This document shows, in pieces, positions 9,451-18,021 of a DNA stretch of 64,000 nt (positions are counted from its first letter, which is position 1; the number at the start of each line of letters is the position of its first letter). Under the pieces are notes generated by a model. It saw nothing but the letters and a program-made list of their open reading frames with translations. It did not search any database and was not told the origin of the DNA. The DNA comes from Cumulibacter sp047975195. GTDB lineage: Bacteria; Actinomycetota; Actinomycetes; Mycobacteriales; Antricoccaceae. The stretch is from NCBI GenBank assembly GCA_047975195.1, contig JBKEDB010000036.1:1-64000 (forward strand), read 5' to 3'. Made by a program: the position numbers and the translations under genes.

Positions 9451-9632
9451 GTTCAGCGCACATCGGTCTGCTGGCCGGGATGCTCATCGGCCTCGCCGCG
9501 ATCATCGGCGGGTTTGCCGGATTCCTGCTGGTCACCGCCCTTGGCGCGATCGGCCTAGTGCTCGGGCGAGTCGTTGATGGCGAGTTAGACCTCGGCGGTA
9601 TGACGCGCGGCAAGGGCCGCGACCGAGCATGA
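9447..9632 (+). CDS. Small DUF2273-like membrane protein
   Basis: 61 residues with a Gly/Ala/Leu-rich hydrophobic stretch covering residues ~6-42 (one long or two short transmembrane helices) followed by a polar, basic C-terminus. Size, hydropathy and location inside an Asp23/AmaP operon match the DUF2273 small integral membrane proteins that accompany Gls24 genes. It overlaps both neighbours by ATGA, so its expression is tied to theirs. It may serve as a membrane platform for Asp23 multimers; that role is inferred from context only. Confidence 0.75.
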   Translation: MSSAHIGLLAGMLIGLAAIIGGFAGFLLVTALGAIGLVLGRVVDGELDLGGMTRGKGRDRA

Positions 9633-10015
9633 CGTCGTCGGTCGTGTCCGACGCACCCGAGGGCACCACAGCCGATACTGACCCTGCGTCTCGTGGACTT
9701 ACCCGCATTTCGCCAAACGTAGTGGAACGGATCGCGGCGCATGCCGCTCACCGCGCTGACGGCGCTATCACCCCGCAATTGCACCCGGCGGCACCGCGAG
9801 GTTCGGCACCGCGCGCCCGCGCCGAAATCAACGGCAAATTCGCACGACTCACCGTGACCGTCGGTGTGCAGTACCCGATGCCGGTCACAGTTTTCGCCGC
9901 CAACCTACGCAACGTCGTCGCCGCCGATGTCGAGCGGCTGTGCGGATTGCACGTGGTCGCGATCGACGTGGAAGCGGCACCGGTCAACCTTCGACGCAGG
10001 ACGCGAGTGTTATGA
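9629..10015 (+). CDS. Second Asp23/Gls24 family protein
   Basis: 128 residues: an acidic Thr/Ser/Asp N-terminus (~30 aa), then an Asp23/Gls24-type domain (ISPNVVERIAAHAAHRADG, LTVTVGVQYPMPV, NLRNVVAADVERLCGLHV). It is cytosolic by sequence. Asp23 proteins polymerise under the membrane, and having two divergent copies in one operon is common in actinobacteria. Start and stop codons overlap the neighbours (ATGA at both ends). Confidence 0.82.
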   Translation: MTSSVVSDAPEGTTADTDPASRGLTRISPNVVERIAAHAAHRADGAITPQLHPAAPRGSAPRARAEINGKFARLTVTVGVQYPMPVTVFAANLRNVVAADVERLCGLHVVAIDVEAAPVNLRRRTRVL

Positions 10016-10638
10016 ACACGGCACAGCGGATCATGCTGCGGGTGGTCAGCGCGCTCGTCGCCTTGGCGCTCGTAGTCGGCGGCTGCCTCGTCATTGGTCA
10101 GGTCGTGGTCGGGATGACCAGCGGCAGCGACTTCCTGATCCCCACAGACGAATGGTACGACGCGCTGCGCACCACGAACTGGGACAATTCATCGCCTGTG
10201 TACGTGGCCGTCGCGCTCACCATTGTGGGTTTCCTCTTGCTGCTCGTGGCGGCGCTCACCAAAGGCCGCCTGTTTACCCTCGCTCCCCCTGCGGATGACG
10301 TGGATGTCGTCGTCCCGCCTCGCGCCATCGCCCAGATGCTGCGCCGCCAGGCCGAGGCCGTGCCAGGCGTCGGGTCCGCCAGCGCGGAGGTCAGCCGAGA
10401 CCTTGCCAGGATCAGCGTGACCGCGCCCCTTGCTGCCACCGAGGCCGTCGAGCAGGACCTAGCGCAAGCACTCAGCCACGGCCTCAAGCAACTGCCGTGG
10501 GTTCGCGTACCCCGGCTGGAGATCGAGGTCATCGGCCCACGCGAGCATCCCCTCGTGCCCGGCGACACACCACCGGCGGGACGCGTTGACGCACCGCCGG
10601 GGCGCGTTGACGCGACGTCTGGGGGCGAGAGCCGATGA
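10012..10638 (+). CDS. DUF6286-type membrane protein of the Asp23 operon
   Basis: 208 residues with two predicted membrane helices (about 9-33 and 63-83) separated by a ~30-residue extracytoplasmic loop, then a cytoplasmic domain (ARISVTAPLAATEAVEQDL) resembling the soluble part of AmaP-like anchors. The C-terminus carries an imperfect 7-residue tandem repeat (GRVDAPP/GRVDATS). The start ATG at 10012 overlaps the previous stop. It matches the DUF6286 proteins found between Gls24 and AmaP genes in streptomycetes, recognised by pattern and context. Confidence 0.75.
   Translation: MNTAQRIMLRVVSALVALALVVGGCLVIGQVVVGMTSGSDFLIPTDEWYDALRTTNWDNSSPVYVAVALTIVGFLLLLVAALTKGRLFTLAPPADDVDVVVPPRAIAQMLRRQAEAVPGVGSASAEVSRDLARISVTAPLAATEAVEQDLAQALSHGLKQLPWVRVPRLEIEVIGPREHPLVPGDTPPAGRVDAPPGRVDATSGGESR
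10582..10613 (+). repeat. Two-copy 21-bp in-frame tandem repeat
   Basis: CGCGTTGACGC occurs at 10582-10592 and 10603-10613, period 21 bases. It encodes the repeated GRVDA segment at the C-terminus of the DUF6286-type protein. The in-frame period suggests slippage within a disordered tail. Confidence 0.7.
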
Positions 10639-11222
10639 GAAATGATCGCACCGACCGGGTGAATCGCGTCGTCTTATGCGTGATCGGCTTAGTGCTGGTG
10701 TTGCTGGGTATCGGCGGACTACTGCACAGTACGGGTGCGTTGGGCGGCGCTCGCCGCTCCAGTCCCGTGGTCTCCTCCCCCACGGCTGCCTGGTACGCCT
10801 CCAACGGTTCCTGGGTATGGCCGACCATCGCGGGAGTCGCACTCATCGTGGTAATCCTCGCGGTGTGGTGGGCATCGGCGCAGATCCGGATGCGCGGATC
10901 AAGCCGGATCGAACTCGAACGCGCCGCCACCGGCACCGTGTCTGTCGCGGGGAACTATCTGGCGGAGTGCATCGAACTGGACGCCGCCACCCTGGACGAT
11001 ATCGAGCGCGCCCGCGCGCGCGTGAGTACCACCGAGACCGAGGTGCACGTGTGGCTGACTATCTGGGTCGGACCGCCGTACGACGTGGGGCGGGCGGTCG
11101 CCCGAGTGACCAAGTCCCTGCTTCCGAACGTGCGCGCCGCGCTCGATGGCCAGACGCCGCCACGGATCCGATCACACGTGACGGTCGAAACTGCAGAATC
11201 AGCCGTTTCGAGGTTGGCATGA
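10635..11222 (+). CDS. amaP: AmaP-like alkaline shock membrane anchor
   Basis: 195 residues with an N-terminal hairpin of two membrane helices (about 11-31 and 61-80) and a cytoplasmic C-terminal domain (residues ~85-195) of alternating strands and helices. This is the architecture of AmaP, which anchors Asp23 to the membrane in Staphylococcus. Both ends overlap neighbours by 4 bases (ATGA), including the ligC start. The name is an inference from architecture and operon; direct sequence signatures are weak. Confidence 0.72.
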   Translation: MRNDRTDRVNRVVLCVIGLVLVLLGIGGLLHSTGALGGARRSSPVVSSPTAAWYASNGSWVWPTIAGVALIVVILAVWWASAQIRMRGSSRIELERAATGTVSVAGNYLAECIELDAATLDDIERARARVSTTETEVHVWLTIWVGPPYDVGRAVARVTKSLLPNVRAALDGQTPPRIRSHVTVETAESAVSRLA

Positions 11223-12301
11223 GCGCGCTTGAACGTCCGCTGAAACCCGCACTCGCGAAGCCATCGAAGGTTCTGCCGACATCTGGTGAATGGGTGTTTG
11301 AGCCGAAATGGGATGGCTTTCGCGCGATCGTGCACCGCAATGGCCCGGAGATCGGCATCGACAGCCGTAGCGGCACCGACCTCACCCGCTATTTCCCAGA
11401 ACTGGTCGCCGTCCTGCTGCAGCAACTCCCAGAGCGCTGCGTCATCGACGGTGAGATCGTGATCGAGACCGATGGCCGACTCGACTTCGATGCGCTGCAG
11501 TTGCGATTGCACCCGGCGCAGTCGCGCATTGACCTACTGGCTCAGCAAAGCCCCGCATCGCTCGTCGTCTTCGACCTGCTCGCGGTGCACGGTGAGGTCC
11601 TGCTGGACGAGCCGCTCAGCGTCCGGCGACGTCTGCTTGAGTCGCATTTGCGGGAGGTCCACGCGCCGCTCTTCCGCACGCCGTCCACGACGGATCCCGA
11701 TGCGGCGCAGGCGTGGTTCACCGATCTCGAGGGTGCCGGGCTCGACGGTCTGATCGCCAAAGATCTCACCAGCACCTACCAGCCCGGGGTACGCAGTTAC
11801 CTGAAACTCAAGCACCGCCGCGATCTGGACGCCGTGGTGTGTGGCTTTCGTTGGCACAAGTCCGGCGACGTCGTCGGCTCGCTCATGCTCGGACTGTACT
11901 ACGACGCGGGAGCGTTGCACTACGTCGGCGCCTGCTCCTCGTTCACCGCGAAACGGCGTAGCGAGCTCGTTGACTTCCTTGCCCCGTACCGGTGCGCTCC
12001 GCAGGAGCATCCGTGGCATGCCTGGCTTTCGCCCGAGGACTCCGATGAACGAATGCCAGGCGGGCAGAGCCGCTGGAGCGCCGGCAAGGACCTGAGCTGG
12101 AATCCGGTGCGCCCCGAGTTGGTGGCCGAGGTCGCGTACGACCAATTCCAAGGGACTCGGCTGCGTCACCTCGCCACCTTCGTGCGTTGGCGCCATGACC
12201 GCGAACCCGCCTCGTGCACCTTTGAGCAACTGCCGCAGATCGATCCGTACCCGCTGGCGGGTGTGTTGGATGCGCGTCCGGACGGTACGCCGACCGACTA
12301 G
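11219..12301 (+). CDS. ligC: ATP-dependent DNA ligase, LigC type
   Basis: A 360-residue stand-alone ATP-dependent DNA ligase. The adenylation motif EPKWDGFR has the catalytic lysine at residue 30. Further ligase motifs follow: DGEIV, VFDLLAVHG, GLDGLIAKD and YLKLKHRRDLD, then an OB-fold region. Length and lack of a polymerase or nuclease domain match mycobacterial LigC, a backup ligase. The start ATG overlaps the amaP stop (ATGA), so it would be translated as the last gene of the Asp23 operon, an unusual pairing. A separate LigD-type polymerase lies at 21.1-22.2 kb; no Ku gene is in the window. Confidence 0.93.
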   Translation: MSALERPLKPALAKPSKVLPTSGEWVFEPKWDGFRAIVHRNGPEIGIDSRSGTDLTRYFPELVAVLLQQLPERCVIDGEIVIETDGRLDFDALQLRLHPAQSRIDLLAQQSPASLVVFDLLAVHGEVLLDEPLSVRRRLLESHLREVHAPLFRTPSTTDPDAAQAWFTDLEGAGLDGLIAKDLTSTYQPGVRSYLKLKHRRDLDAVVCGFRWHKSGDVVGSLMLGLYYDAGALHYVGACSSFTAKRRSELVDFLAPYRCAPQEHPWHAWLSPEDSDERMPGGQSRWSAGKDLSWNPVRPELVAEVAYDQFQGTRLRHLATFVRWRHDREPASCTFEQLPQIDPYPLAGVLDARPDGTPTD

Positions 12302-12345
12302 AGTGGCTCACGTCACCGATGCGCCATCGTTGCAGGAGGAATGAC

Positions 12346-13392
12346 ATGGACTCCGCGGTTCCCGCACACCTAAGGGTCGAACGCACTGAGCCCGCCCGAA
12401 TGCGCGCCGATTGGAATCCGCCATCGCCTGCATTCAGCCCTCGGCTGTCGCCGGATGTGACGGGCACCGTCATGGGTTACTACGGAATCCAGTACCGCGG
12501 CGAACGGCCGACCGCTGCAGACCTGGCGCACGCGACGCTGACTGAGCACATCGAGGCCGCCGATGGGCCGGCGTACCACGACACCGCCGTCGTAAGGGAC
12601 GCCGCGGGCTACACGAACGAGGTCTCGGTGCTGTACTGGCTCGATCAGGACCAGTTCCGGCGTTGGGAGCTCAACCACCCCTCGTGGACGGCGGCGGGCC
12701 GCCCACCTGATGGCCTGGGCTACTTTCAGGAGATTGCGCTTCCGGGTGCGAGCGACTTCGAGATGATTACCGGCGGGCGCCGCCAGGAGGGCGTCGCGAC
12801 GCAATCCGAAAGCATCAGTGAGCCGATCGCGGAACACGCCTACTGGGGCAGCATGCGCGATCGACTACCCTCCAGCCAGACCTCGGCACTTGAGCCGCAT
12901 GGGGAGTTGGCTTTCGATGACGACGGCGACCTGGTAGTCGTCAAGCCGCACGACGGCATGGCGCTGATTAGATCTGGCCAGGACTGGGTCGACACTGAGG
13001 GCGAAGCACGTGCGTGGTGGCTCGAGAAGATCCAGCCGGTATTGCGCGAGGGAATGGATTTCCTGACTGCACAAGGGCGCCCGATCGGCTGTTACGCCAA
13101 CCGGCTGATGCAGTTGAGCGTCGACGGGCAACCTATCGAGAAGACCTACGGGCACAGCTGGTGGCATTCGCTATCAGAACTCGAAGACTGGTCGCGATCG
13201 CACCAGACTCACCTCAAGATATTCGGCTCCTTCGGCCAGTTCATCAAGCACTTCCAGGGTGCGGCCGGGCTGCGCCTCTATCACGAGGTTGCCGTACTCG
13301 ACGCGAATCAGCTGCGCTTCGAGTATCTCCGCTGCCATCCGGAAACGGGCTTACTCGGCGCCCGACCGAACGCGCATTCGTCGTCGTCCTGA
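12346..13392 (+). CDS. Heme-containing aldoxime dehydratase family protein
   Basis: 348 residues matching the phenylacetaldoxime dehydratase (Oxd) family, heme enzymes that dehydrate aldoximes to nitriles. Recognisable segments are VMGYYGIQYRG, the W-rich core WWHSLSELEDWSRSH, THLKIFGSF (which should hold the proximal heme His) and LRLYHEV (distal catalytic His region). Length agrees with the ~350-residue family norm. An AGGAGGA Shine-Dalgarno is 5 bases before ATG 12346, which fixes the start. Oxd genes usually sit beside nitrilase or nitrile hydratase genes; none are seen here, so the pathway is unclear. Confidence 0.85.
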   Translation: MDSAVPAHLRVERTEPARMRADWNPPSPAFSPRLSPDVTGTVMGYYGIQYRGERPTAADLAHATLTEHIEAADGPAYHDTAVVRDAAGYTNEVSVLYWLDQDQFRRWELNHPSWTAAGRPPDGLGYFQEIALPGASDFEMITGGRRQEGVATQSESISEPIAEHAYWGSMRDRLPSSQTSALEPHGELAFDDDGDLVVVKPHDGMALIRSGQDWVDTEGEARAWWLEKIQPVLREGMDFLTAQGRPIGCYANRLMQLSVDGQPIEKTYGHSWWHSLSELEDWSRSHQTHLKIFGSFGQFIKHFQGAAGLRLYHEVAVLDANQLRFEYLRCHPETGLLGARPNAHSSSS

Positions 13393-13424
13393 AGCTGCTC
13401 ATGAGGCCCGGCTGAGGCCAACGG

Positions 13425-13600
13425 CCAACGGGGTGGGATTCTGGGTACTGGTCTCCCCGTGGAGACCGCACATTCCGTCTCGGGAAAGACCGGTGCGACT
13501 CCGGCGCTGACCCGCAGCCGTACAGCCGGATATCCAGGCGGAATCGTGGCTCCCACCGTCGAGGTCTACGGATCAGGAGCCGGACGCGGTCCGGCTACCC
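13425..13600 (+). ncRNA. Cobalamin riboswitch
   Basis: The 241-base gap before the SCO2322-type gene holds the conserved cobalamin aptamer. At about 13481-13521 it reads GGGAA, three bases, then CCGGTG..ACTCCGG and CGCTGACCCGC, which is the B12-box core. A 3' element CAGGAGCCGG lies near 13573-13583. Hairpins flank the core (for example GGTCTCC/GGAGACC around 13450-13467). A perfect 7-bp hairpin, GCCGGAC-GCG-GTCCGGC at 13579-13595, ends the element close to the start of translation. B12 binding would be expected to switch the downstream uptake operon off. The outer boundaries are approximate. Confidence 0.85.
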
Positions 13601-13633
13601 CGTGGTGCCGCGCCCGAAGGAAGAAGCCGGACG

Positions 13634-14356
13634 ATGCGTTCGCTCAGAGCTCTACTCACCACAGCTTTCGCCGTGCTCATCGGTGCCACTGGGTCGCTCA
13701 TATTGGCTGTCAGTCCCGCACACGCCGACGATATCTACAGGTATTGGGCATATTTCACCGTCCAGGACGGCACGTTCGTGCCCGCCGACACCGGTCCGGC
13801 CGACGCGACACCTGCCGACGGCTCGATCGAGGGATATCGGTACGCCGCTCCCGCCGACTTCACCAACCCGAATCTGCCGCGCGCAGATCTCAGCACCGTG
13901 ACCTTCGACGAGGTGTGCGCCGGCGTGGACGCCGTGGACGGGCAGAAGAGAGTCGCCGTGCTCGTCGATTTCGGCGTGCAGCAGGATGCCCCCGGTGACG
14001 CCGCGCCGCCGACCCCGCAGGCGTATTGCGCCCAGGTACCTGAGGACGCGAACGGCCTACAGGTCCTCGAATCGGCGGCGTCCGCAGTACGCACGGAGCC
14101 AGGCGGCATCGCACCTCTGCTGTGCGGCATCAACGACTACCCCACCACCGGCTGCGCGGACGAGATCGCCGAATCGGGAACCCCCGCGGATGACACCGTC
14201 GAATTCGCGATCGCCGGCTCGGATGATGAAGACTCTGTGGCCAGCGAGTCCGCGTCGGACGATGGCACCAACACTGCGCTGTTGGTCGGTGCGGTCGTGG
14301 TCGTGCTAGCGGTTGCCGGCGGCGGCTTTTACCTCAGCCGCCGCCGCGCCGCATAG
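13634..14356 (+). CDS. SCO2322-family secreted, membrane-anchored protein
   Basis: 240 residues. An N-terminal signal peptide (basic start, hydrophobic core, AHA-DD cleavage near residue 33) leads to an extracellular domain starting YRYWAYFTVQDG with paired cysteines. An Asp/Ser/Glu-rich linker and a C-terminal membrane helix (about 212-233) followed by SRRRAA keep it on the outer membrane face. The family is known from Streptomyces coelicolor SCO2322 and lies in front of ECF transporter genes there too. It is the first gene after the riboswitch, so it is B12-regulated. A corrinoid-capture or accessory role is inferred. An AAGGA sequence lies about 12 bases before the ATG. Confidence 0.85.
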   Translation: MRSLRALLTTAFAVLIGATGSLILAVSPAHADDIYRYWAYFTVQDGTFVPADTGPADATPADGSIEGYRYAAPADFTNPNLPRADLSTVTFDEVCAGVDAVDGQKRVAVLVDFGVQQDAPGDAAPPTPQAYCAQVPEDANGLQVLESAASAVRTEPGGIAPLLCGINDYPTTGCADEIAESGTPADDTVEFAIAGSDDEDSVASESASDDGTNTALLVGAVVVVLAVAGGGFYLSRRRAA

Positions 14357-14376
14357 TCTGGTTCCGCACAACGCTC

Positions 14377-15528
14377 ATGCGCCCCAAGCACCTCATCACT
14401 TATCCCCGCGCCCTGCACCCCGTGGCGTGGTGGCTGTGGGCACTGGGACTCGTCGCCGCCGCCAGCCGAACCACGAACCCCATCCCGCTGCTGTTTATCA
14501 TCGCGGTGACCTGGTTCGTCACCTCGGCCCGCCGCTCGAACACGCCTTGGGCGTCGTCGTACGCGATGTTCTTCCGGCTCGCGCTCCTGGTCATCGCTAT
14601 CCACCTGATCTTCCAGATGCTGTTCGCCGGCAATACTCAAGGAACCCGGGTGCTGTTCATGCTCCCGGAAGTTCCGCTGCCCGAATCGACCGGGATGCGG
14701 ATTGGTGGCGCGATCACCCTCGAGGCAGTGCTGACCGCGTTGTACGTCGCCCTCCAACTCGCGGCCATCTTCTGTTGTATCGGCGCGGCCAACGCCCTCG
14801 GTGGCGCCCGTCAGCTGCTGCGGTATGTCCCTGGGGCGCTGTATGAAATCGGCGTCGCATGCATCATCGCGCTGACCTTCGCGCCCCAACTACTTACCGA
14901 CGCGCGCCGGGTCCGCGATGCGGCTCGCCTGCGCGGCGGACCGCACGGCCGGTTCAGGCGGCTGGGTCGGCTCGCAATGCCGATGCTGGAGGGGGTACTG
15001 GAACGCTCGGTCGATCTCGCGGCAGCGATGGACGCTCGCGGCTATGGCCGCACGACGGCGCACAATCCGCGCGCGCGGCGGCTCACCATCGCGATGGTGC
15101 TCGGCGGCGCGCTCGGCTGCTGTATCGGCTTGTATGGCCTGCTCAGTGGCGCGAGCGGGGCGTGGACGGGTCTGCCGATGCTGCTGGTCGGCGCTGCTCT
15201 GGCGCTCGCCGGGTTGGTGCGCGGCGGACGACGGACCGGCCGTACGCGGTATCGACCTGATCCGTGGGCCTTGCCGGAATTCCTGGTATCCGGGGCCGGT
15301 ATTGCGGCAGCGACTCTGATGTTCGTCCAGATCGGCGTGGCGCCGGAGGAGCTCGTTCTGGGCTCGATCACTGCGGTGCCGCCGGTGCCCGTGCTAGCCC
15401 TACTCGGCATTCTGATCGCGGCGTTGCCGGCGTTCGTGGCGCCGCCGCCACCGCGCAACGGATCCCGGTTCGGTGAGCGTCGCCCCCACGTACCCGCGAC
15501 GGTGGATCAGGTCGGGACCGCGTCATGA
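14377..15528 (+). CDS. ECF transporter transmembrane (T) component
   Basis: 383 residues, CbiQ-like. The first ~130 residues are strongly hydrophobic, followed by the cytoplasmic coupling helices with the two Ala-Arg-Gly-type motifs (RDAARLRGGP and MDARGYG) that press into the ATPase grooves. Extra C-terminal membrane helices lie at ~230-260 and ~295-350. It would join the ATPase and S-component encoded downstream. The gap from the previous stop is 20 bp with no clear Shine-Dalgarno. The stop overlaps the ATPase start (ATGA, 15525-15528). Confidence 0.88.
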   Translation: MRPKHLITYPRALHPVAWWLWALGLVAAASRTTNPIPLLFIIAVTWFVTSARRSNTPWASSYAMFFRLALLVIAIHLIFQMLFAGNTQGTRVLFMLPEVPLPESTGMRIGGAITLEAVLTALYVALQLAAIFCCIGAANALGGARQLLRYVPGALYEIGVACIIALTFAPQLLTDARRVRDAARLRGGPHGRFRRLGRLAMPMLEGVLERSVDLAAAMDARGYGRTTAHNPRARRLTIAMVLGGALGCCIGLYGLLSGASGAWTGLPMLLVGAALALAGLVRGGRRTGRTRYRPDPWALPEFLVSGAGIAAATLMFVQIGVAPEELVLGSITAVPPVPVLALLGILIAALPAFVAPPPPRNGSRFGERRPHVPATVDQVGTAS

Positions 15529-17123
15529 TCCGCTTCGATCGGGTGAGTGTCACGTACGCCGAAGCGTCTGGCCCCGCGTTGAGCAACGTCGATTTCGAGA
15601 TCGACGAAGGAGAGATGACCCTCGTGATGGGTCGCACCGGCAGCGGCAAGTCCACGCTACTGCGCGCGATCAACGGCTTGGTTCCGCACTTCTCCGGCGG
15701 CACCATGGCCGGTCGGGTCACTGTGGACGGACGATCGACGCAAACCCACCGGCCCCGGGATCTAGCCGACGTCGTCGGGTACGTGGGACAAGATCCGCTG
15801 TCCGGCTTCGTTACCGACAACGTTGAGGATGAACTCGCGTACTCGATGGAATCGCTCGGGATAGCCCCTGCGGTGATGCGACGACGCGTGGAAGAAACGC
15901 TCGATCTGCTCGGGCTCGCGGATCTGCGTGGGCGTCCGCTCGCCCAACTCTCCGGCGGCCAGCAACAGCGAGTGGCAATCGGCGCTGTGCTCACTCCCCA
16001 TCCACGCGTATTGGTGCTCGATGAGCCGACGTCCGCGCTTGATCCGCTCGGCGCCGAGGACGTCCTCGCGACGCTGCAACGGCTCGTGCACGACCTCGGC
16101 ATAACAGTGGTGCTCGCCGAACATCGACTCGAACGGGTCGTCCCGCATGTGGATCGCGTGATTTACGTGCCTGGGAACGGATCGGAGGTCGAACTCGGCG
16201 TACCGCACGACATCATGTCGCGAGCTCCGATCGTGCCGCCGGTGGTTCAACTCGGGCGAATCGCCGGGTGGAGCCCGCTGCCGTTGACGGTCCGCGATGC
16301 CCGCCGACGCGCGCAGAATGTGCGTGCGCGTCTCGCCGGCGTTCCGGCGCCCGGCCACGAGCCATCGGCGCTTGGCGACGTCCTACTGGCGGTGTCCGAC
16401 CTGGTGGTTGGGTTCGCTCGCCAGCCGGTGCTCAACGACGTCGACTGCAGCGTCCGCGGCGGCGAGGTGGTCGCGCTCATGGGGCGAAACGGCGCCGGAA
16501 AGTCCACGTTGCTGCGCTCGATTGCCGGACTGCATCAACCCTCACACGGTACGGTCGCCGCAACCAACGTCGGGCTCGTGCCGCAGGTCCCCGCCGACTT
16601 GCTCTACGCACCGACCGTCGGCAAGGAATGCACGATGTCAGATCGGGACGCGCAGGCGGCGACGGGTACAACACGCGGGCTGCTGGACCGGCTCGCGCCC
16701 GGGATCGCCGACGCACACCATCCCCGGGACCTGTCGGAGGGCCAAAAACTGTGCCTCGCGCTGGCGATCGTGCTGGCCGCCAAACCGCGGGTGATCCTGC
16801 TGGATGAGCCGACTCGCGGCCTCGACTACGACGCCAAGCAACAGTTGGTCCATATCTTGCGGTCTTTGGCGGCCGAGGGAAACGCGGTGCTGTTGGCGAC
16901 GCATGATGTAGAACTCGTGGCAGAGGTCGCTTCTCGAGTATTCCTGCTCGGTGACGGCGAGATCGTTGCCGATGGGCCCGTCGCGCAGATCGTGAGTTCC
17001 TCACCGGCGTTCGCCCCACAAACGGTGAAGGTGCTCGCACCGCAGCAGTGGCTCACCCCAGCGGATGTCGCTGCCGCGCTCGCGGCAGCCCCAGCGAACC
17101 GGCCGGGTGAGTCTGATGGCTGA
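15525..17123 (+). CDS. ECF transporter fused double ATPase
   Basis: 532 residues containing two ABC ATPase domains in one chain. Domain 1 has Walker A GRTGSGKST at 36-44, signature LSGGQQQR, and Walker B with VLDEPTSALDP. Domain 2 has GRNGAGKST, signature LSEGQKLCLA and LLDEPTRGLD. The second signature deviates (LSEGQ), and this half also lacks part of the usual spacing, typical of asymmetric EcfAA' pairs. It powers the T/S complex. It overlaps the T gene by 4 bp and the S gene by 8 bp. Confidence 0.92.
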   Translation: MIRFDRVSVTYAEASGPALSNVDFEIDEGEMTLVMGRTGSGKSTLLRAINGLVPHFSGGTMAGRVTVDGRSTQTHRPRDLADVVGYVGQDPLSGFVTDNVEDELAYSMESLGIAPAVMRRRVEETLDLLGLADLRGRPLAQLSGGQQQRVAIGAVLTPHPRVLVLDEPTSALDPLGAEDVLATLQRLVHDLGITVVLAEHRLERVVPHVDRVIYVPGNGSEVELGVPHDIMSRAPIVPPVVQLGRIAGWSPLPLTVRDARRRAQNVRARLAGVPAPGHEPSALGDVLLAVSDLVVGFARQPVLNDVDCSVRGGEVVALMGRNGAGKSTLLRSIAGLHQPSHGTVAATNVGLVPQVPADLLYAPTVGKECTMSDRDAQAATGTTRGLLDRLAPGIADAHHPRDLSEGQKLCLALAIVLAAKPRVILLDEPTRGLDYDAKQQLVHILRSLAAEGNAVLLATHDVELVAEVASRVFLLGDGEIVADGPVAQIVSSSPAFAPQTVKVLAPQQWLTPADVAAALAAAPANRPGESDG

Positions 17124-18021
17124 TGTGCGACTGATCCGCATCCGATGGCCGGCGGCGCTGCTGCTCACGCTCGCGAGCATCATTACCCTCGCTGCGTTCG
17201 GTTGGCCGTTTGTCTTTGAGACCGCCGAACTCGCGCGCGCCAGTTCGCACAGCACCGACGCACCCTGGATCTTCGCCGCGGTACTTCCGCTGATGGCGGC
17301 GATCCTGCTGGCCGAGCTGAATGCGGGCCACATCGATGCCAAGGCGATCGCGCTGCTGGCGTTGCTGTCCGCGGTCGGCGGCGCGCTGCGAGTGTTCGCG
17401 CCAGGGGTTGCCGGGCTCGAACCAAGTTTCGCCCTGATCCTGCTCGGGGGCTGCGTTTTTGGTCGCGGTTTCGGCTTCGTACAAGGCGCGCTTTCCCTAT
17501 TTCTCGGGGCACTGCTCACCGGCGGCGTCGGACCGTGGTTGCCGTTCCAAATGATGGCGGCGGGCTGGGTCGGGTTCCTCGCCGGCTGTTTGCCTCGTAT
17601 GCGTCCGCGCGCGGAGATCTGGTCACTTGGCGCGTTGGGATTCGTACTCGGATTGTGCTATGGGGCTCTGATGAACCTGTGGTTCTGGCCCTTCGGTTAC
17701 TACGGTGATGCATTGAGTTTCGTCGCCGGCGCGGCCCCCATGGGAAACCTAGTCAACTACGCCCGCTATTACCTCACGACGTCGGCGATCTGGGACGTCG
17801 CGCGGGCGAGTTTCACGCTCCTGCTCATCGTGCTGGTCGGTGGACAGATCTTGCGTGCGCTGCGACGCGTCTCAAGGCGCGCCGCTTTCGATGCGCCCGT
17901 CCGATTCGAGCCTGCCGAGCCTGTCCGGCAGGTAGCCGCAATCGGTGTACTGCAGGAAGCCTCACCCCTGAACCACTCGCCGCATGCTGAGCGGAGCAAC
18001 GAATTGCGGAGGAACCAATGA
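17116..18021 (+). CDS. ECF transporter substrate-binding (S) component, probable cobalamin
   Basis: 301 residues with about six to seven membrane helices (LLLTLASIITLAAFGW, VLPLMAAILLAELNAG, LGGCVFGRGFGFVQGALSLF, FQMMAAGWVGFLAG and others) and a soluble basic C-terminal tail. It has the Gly-rich helix patterns of ECF S-components. Substrate is inferred as cobalamin or another corrinoid because the operon begins with a B12 riboswitch and ends with cobU. ATG 17116 was chosen (8-bp overlap with the ATPase); GTG 17107 and ATG 17065 are possible but extend further into the upstream gene. Confidence 0.85.
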   Translation: MADVRLIRIRWPAALLLTLASIITLAAFGWPFVFETAELARASSHSTDAPWIFAAVLPLMAAILLAELNAGHIDAKAIALLALLSAVGGALRVFAPGVAGLEPSFALILLGGCVFGRGFGFVQGALSLFLGALLTGGVGPWLPFQMMAAGWVGFLAGCLPRMRPRAEIWSLGALGFVLGLCYGALMNLWFWPFGYYGDALSFVAGAAPMGNLVNYARYYLTTSAIWDVARASFTLLLIVLVGGQILRALRRVSRRAAFDAPVRFEPAEPVRQVAAIGVLQEASPLNHSPHAERSNELRRNQ

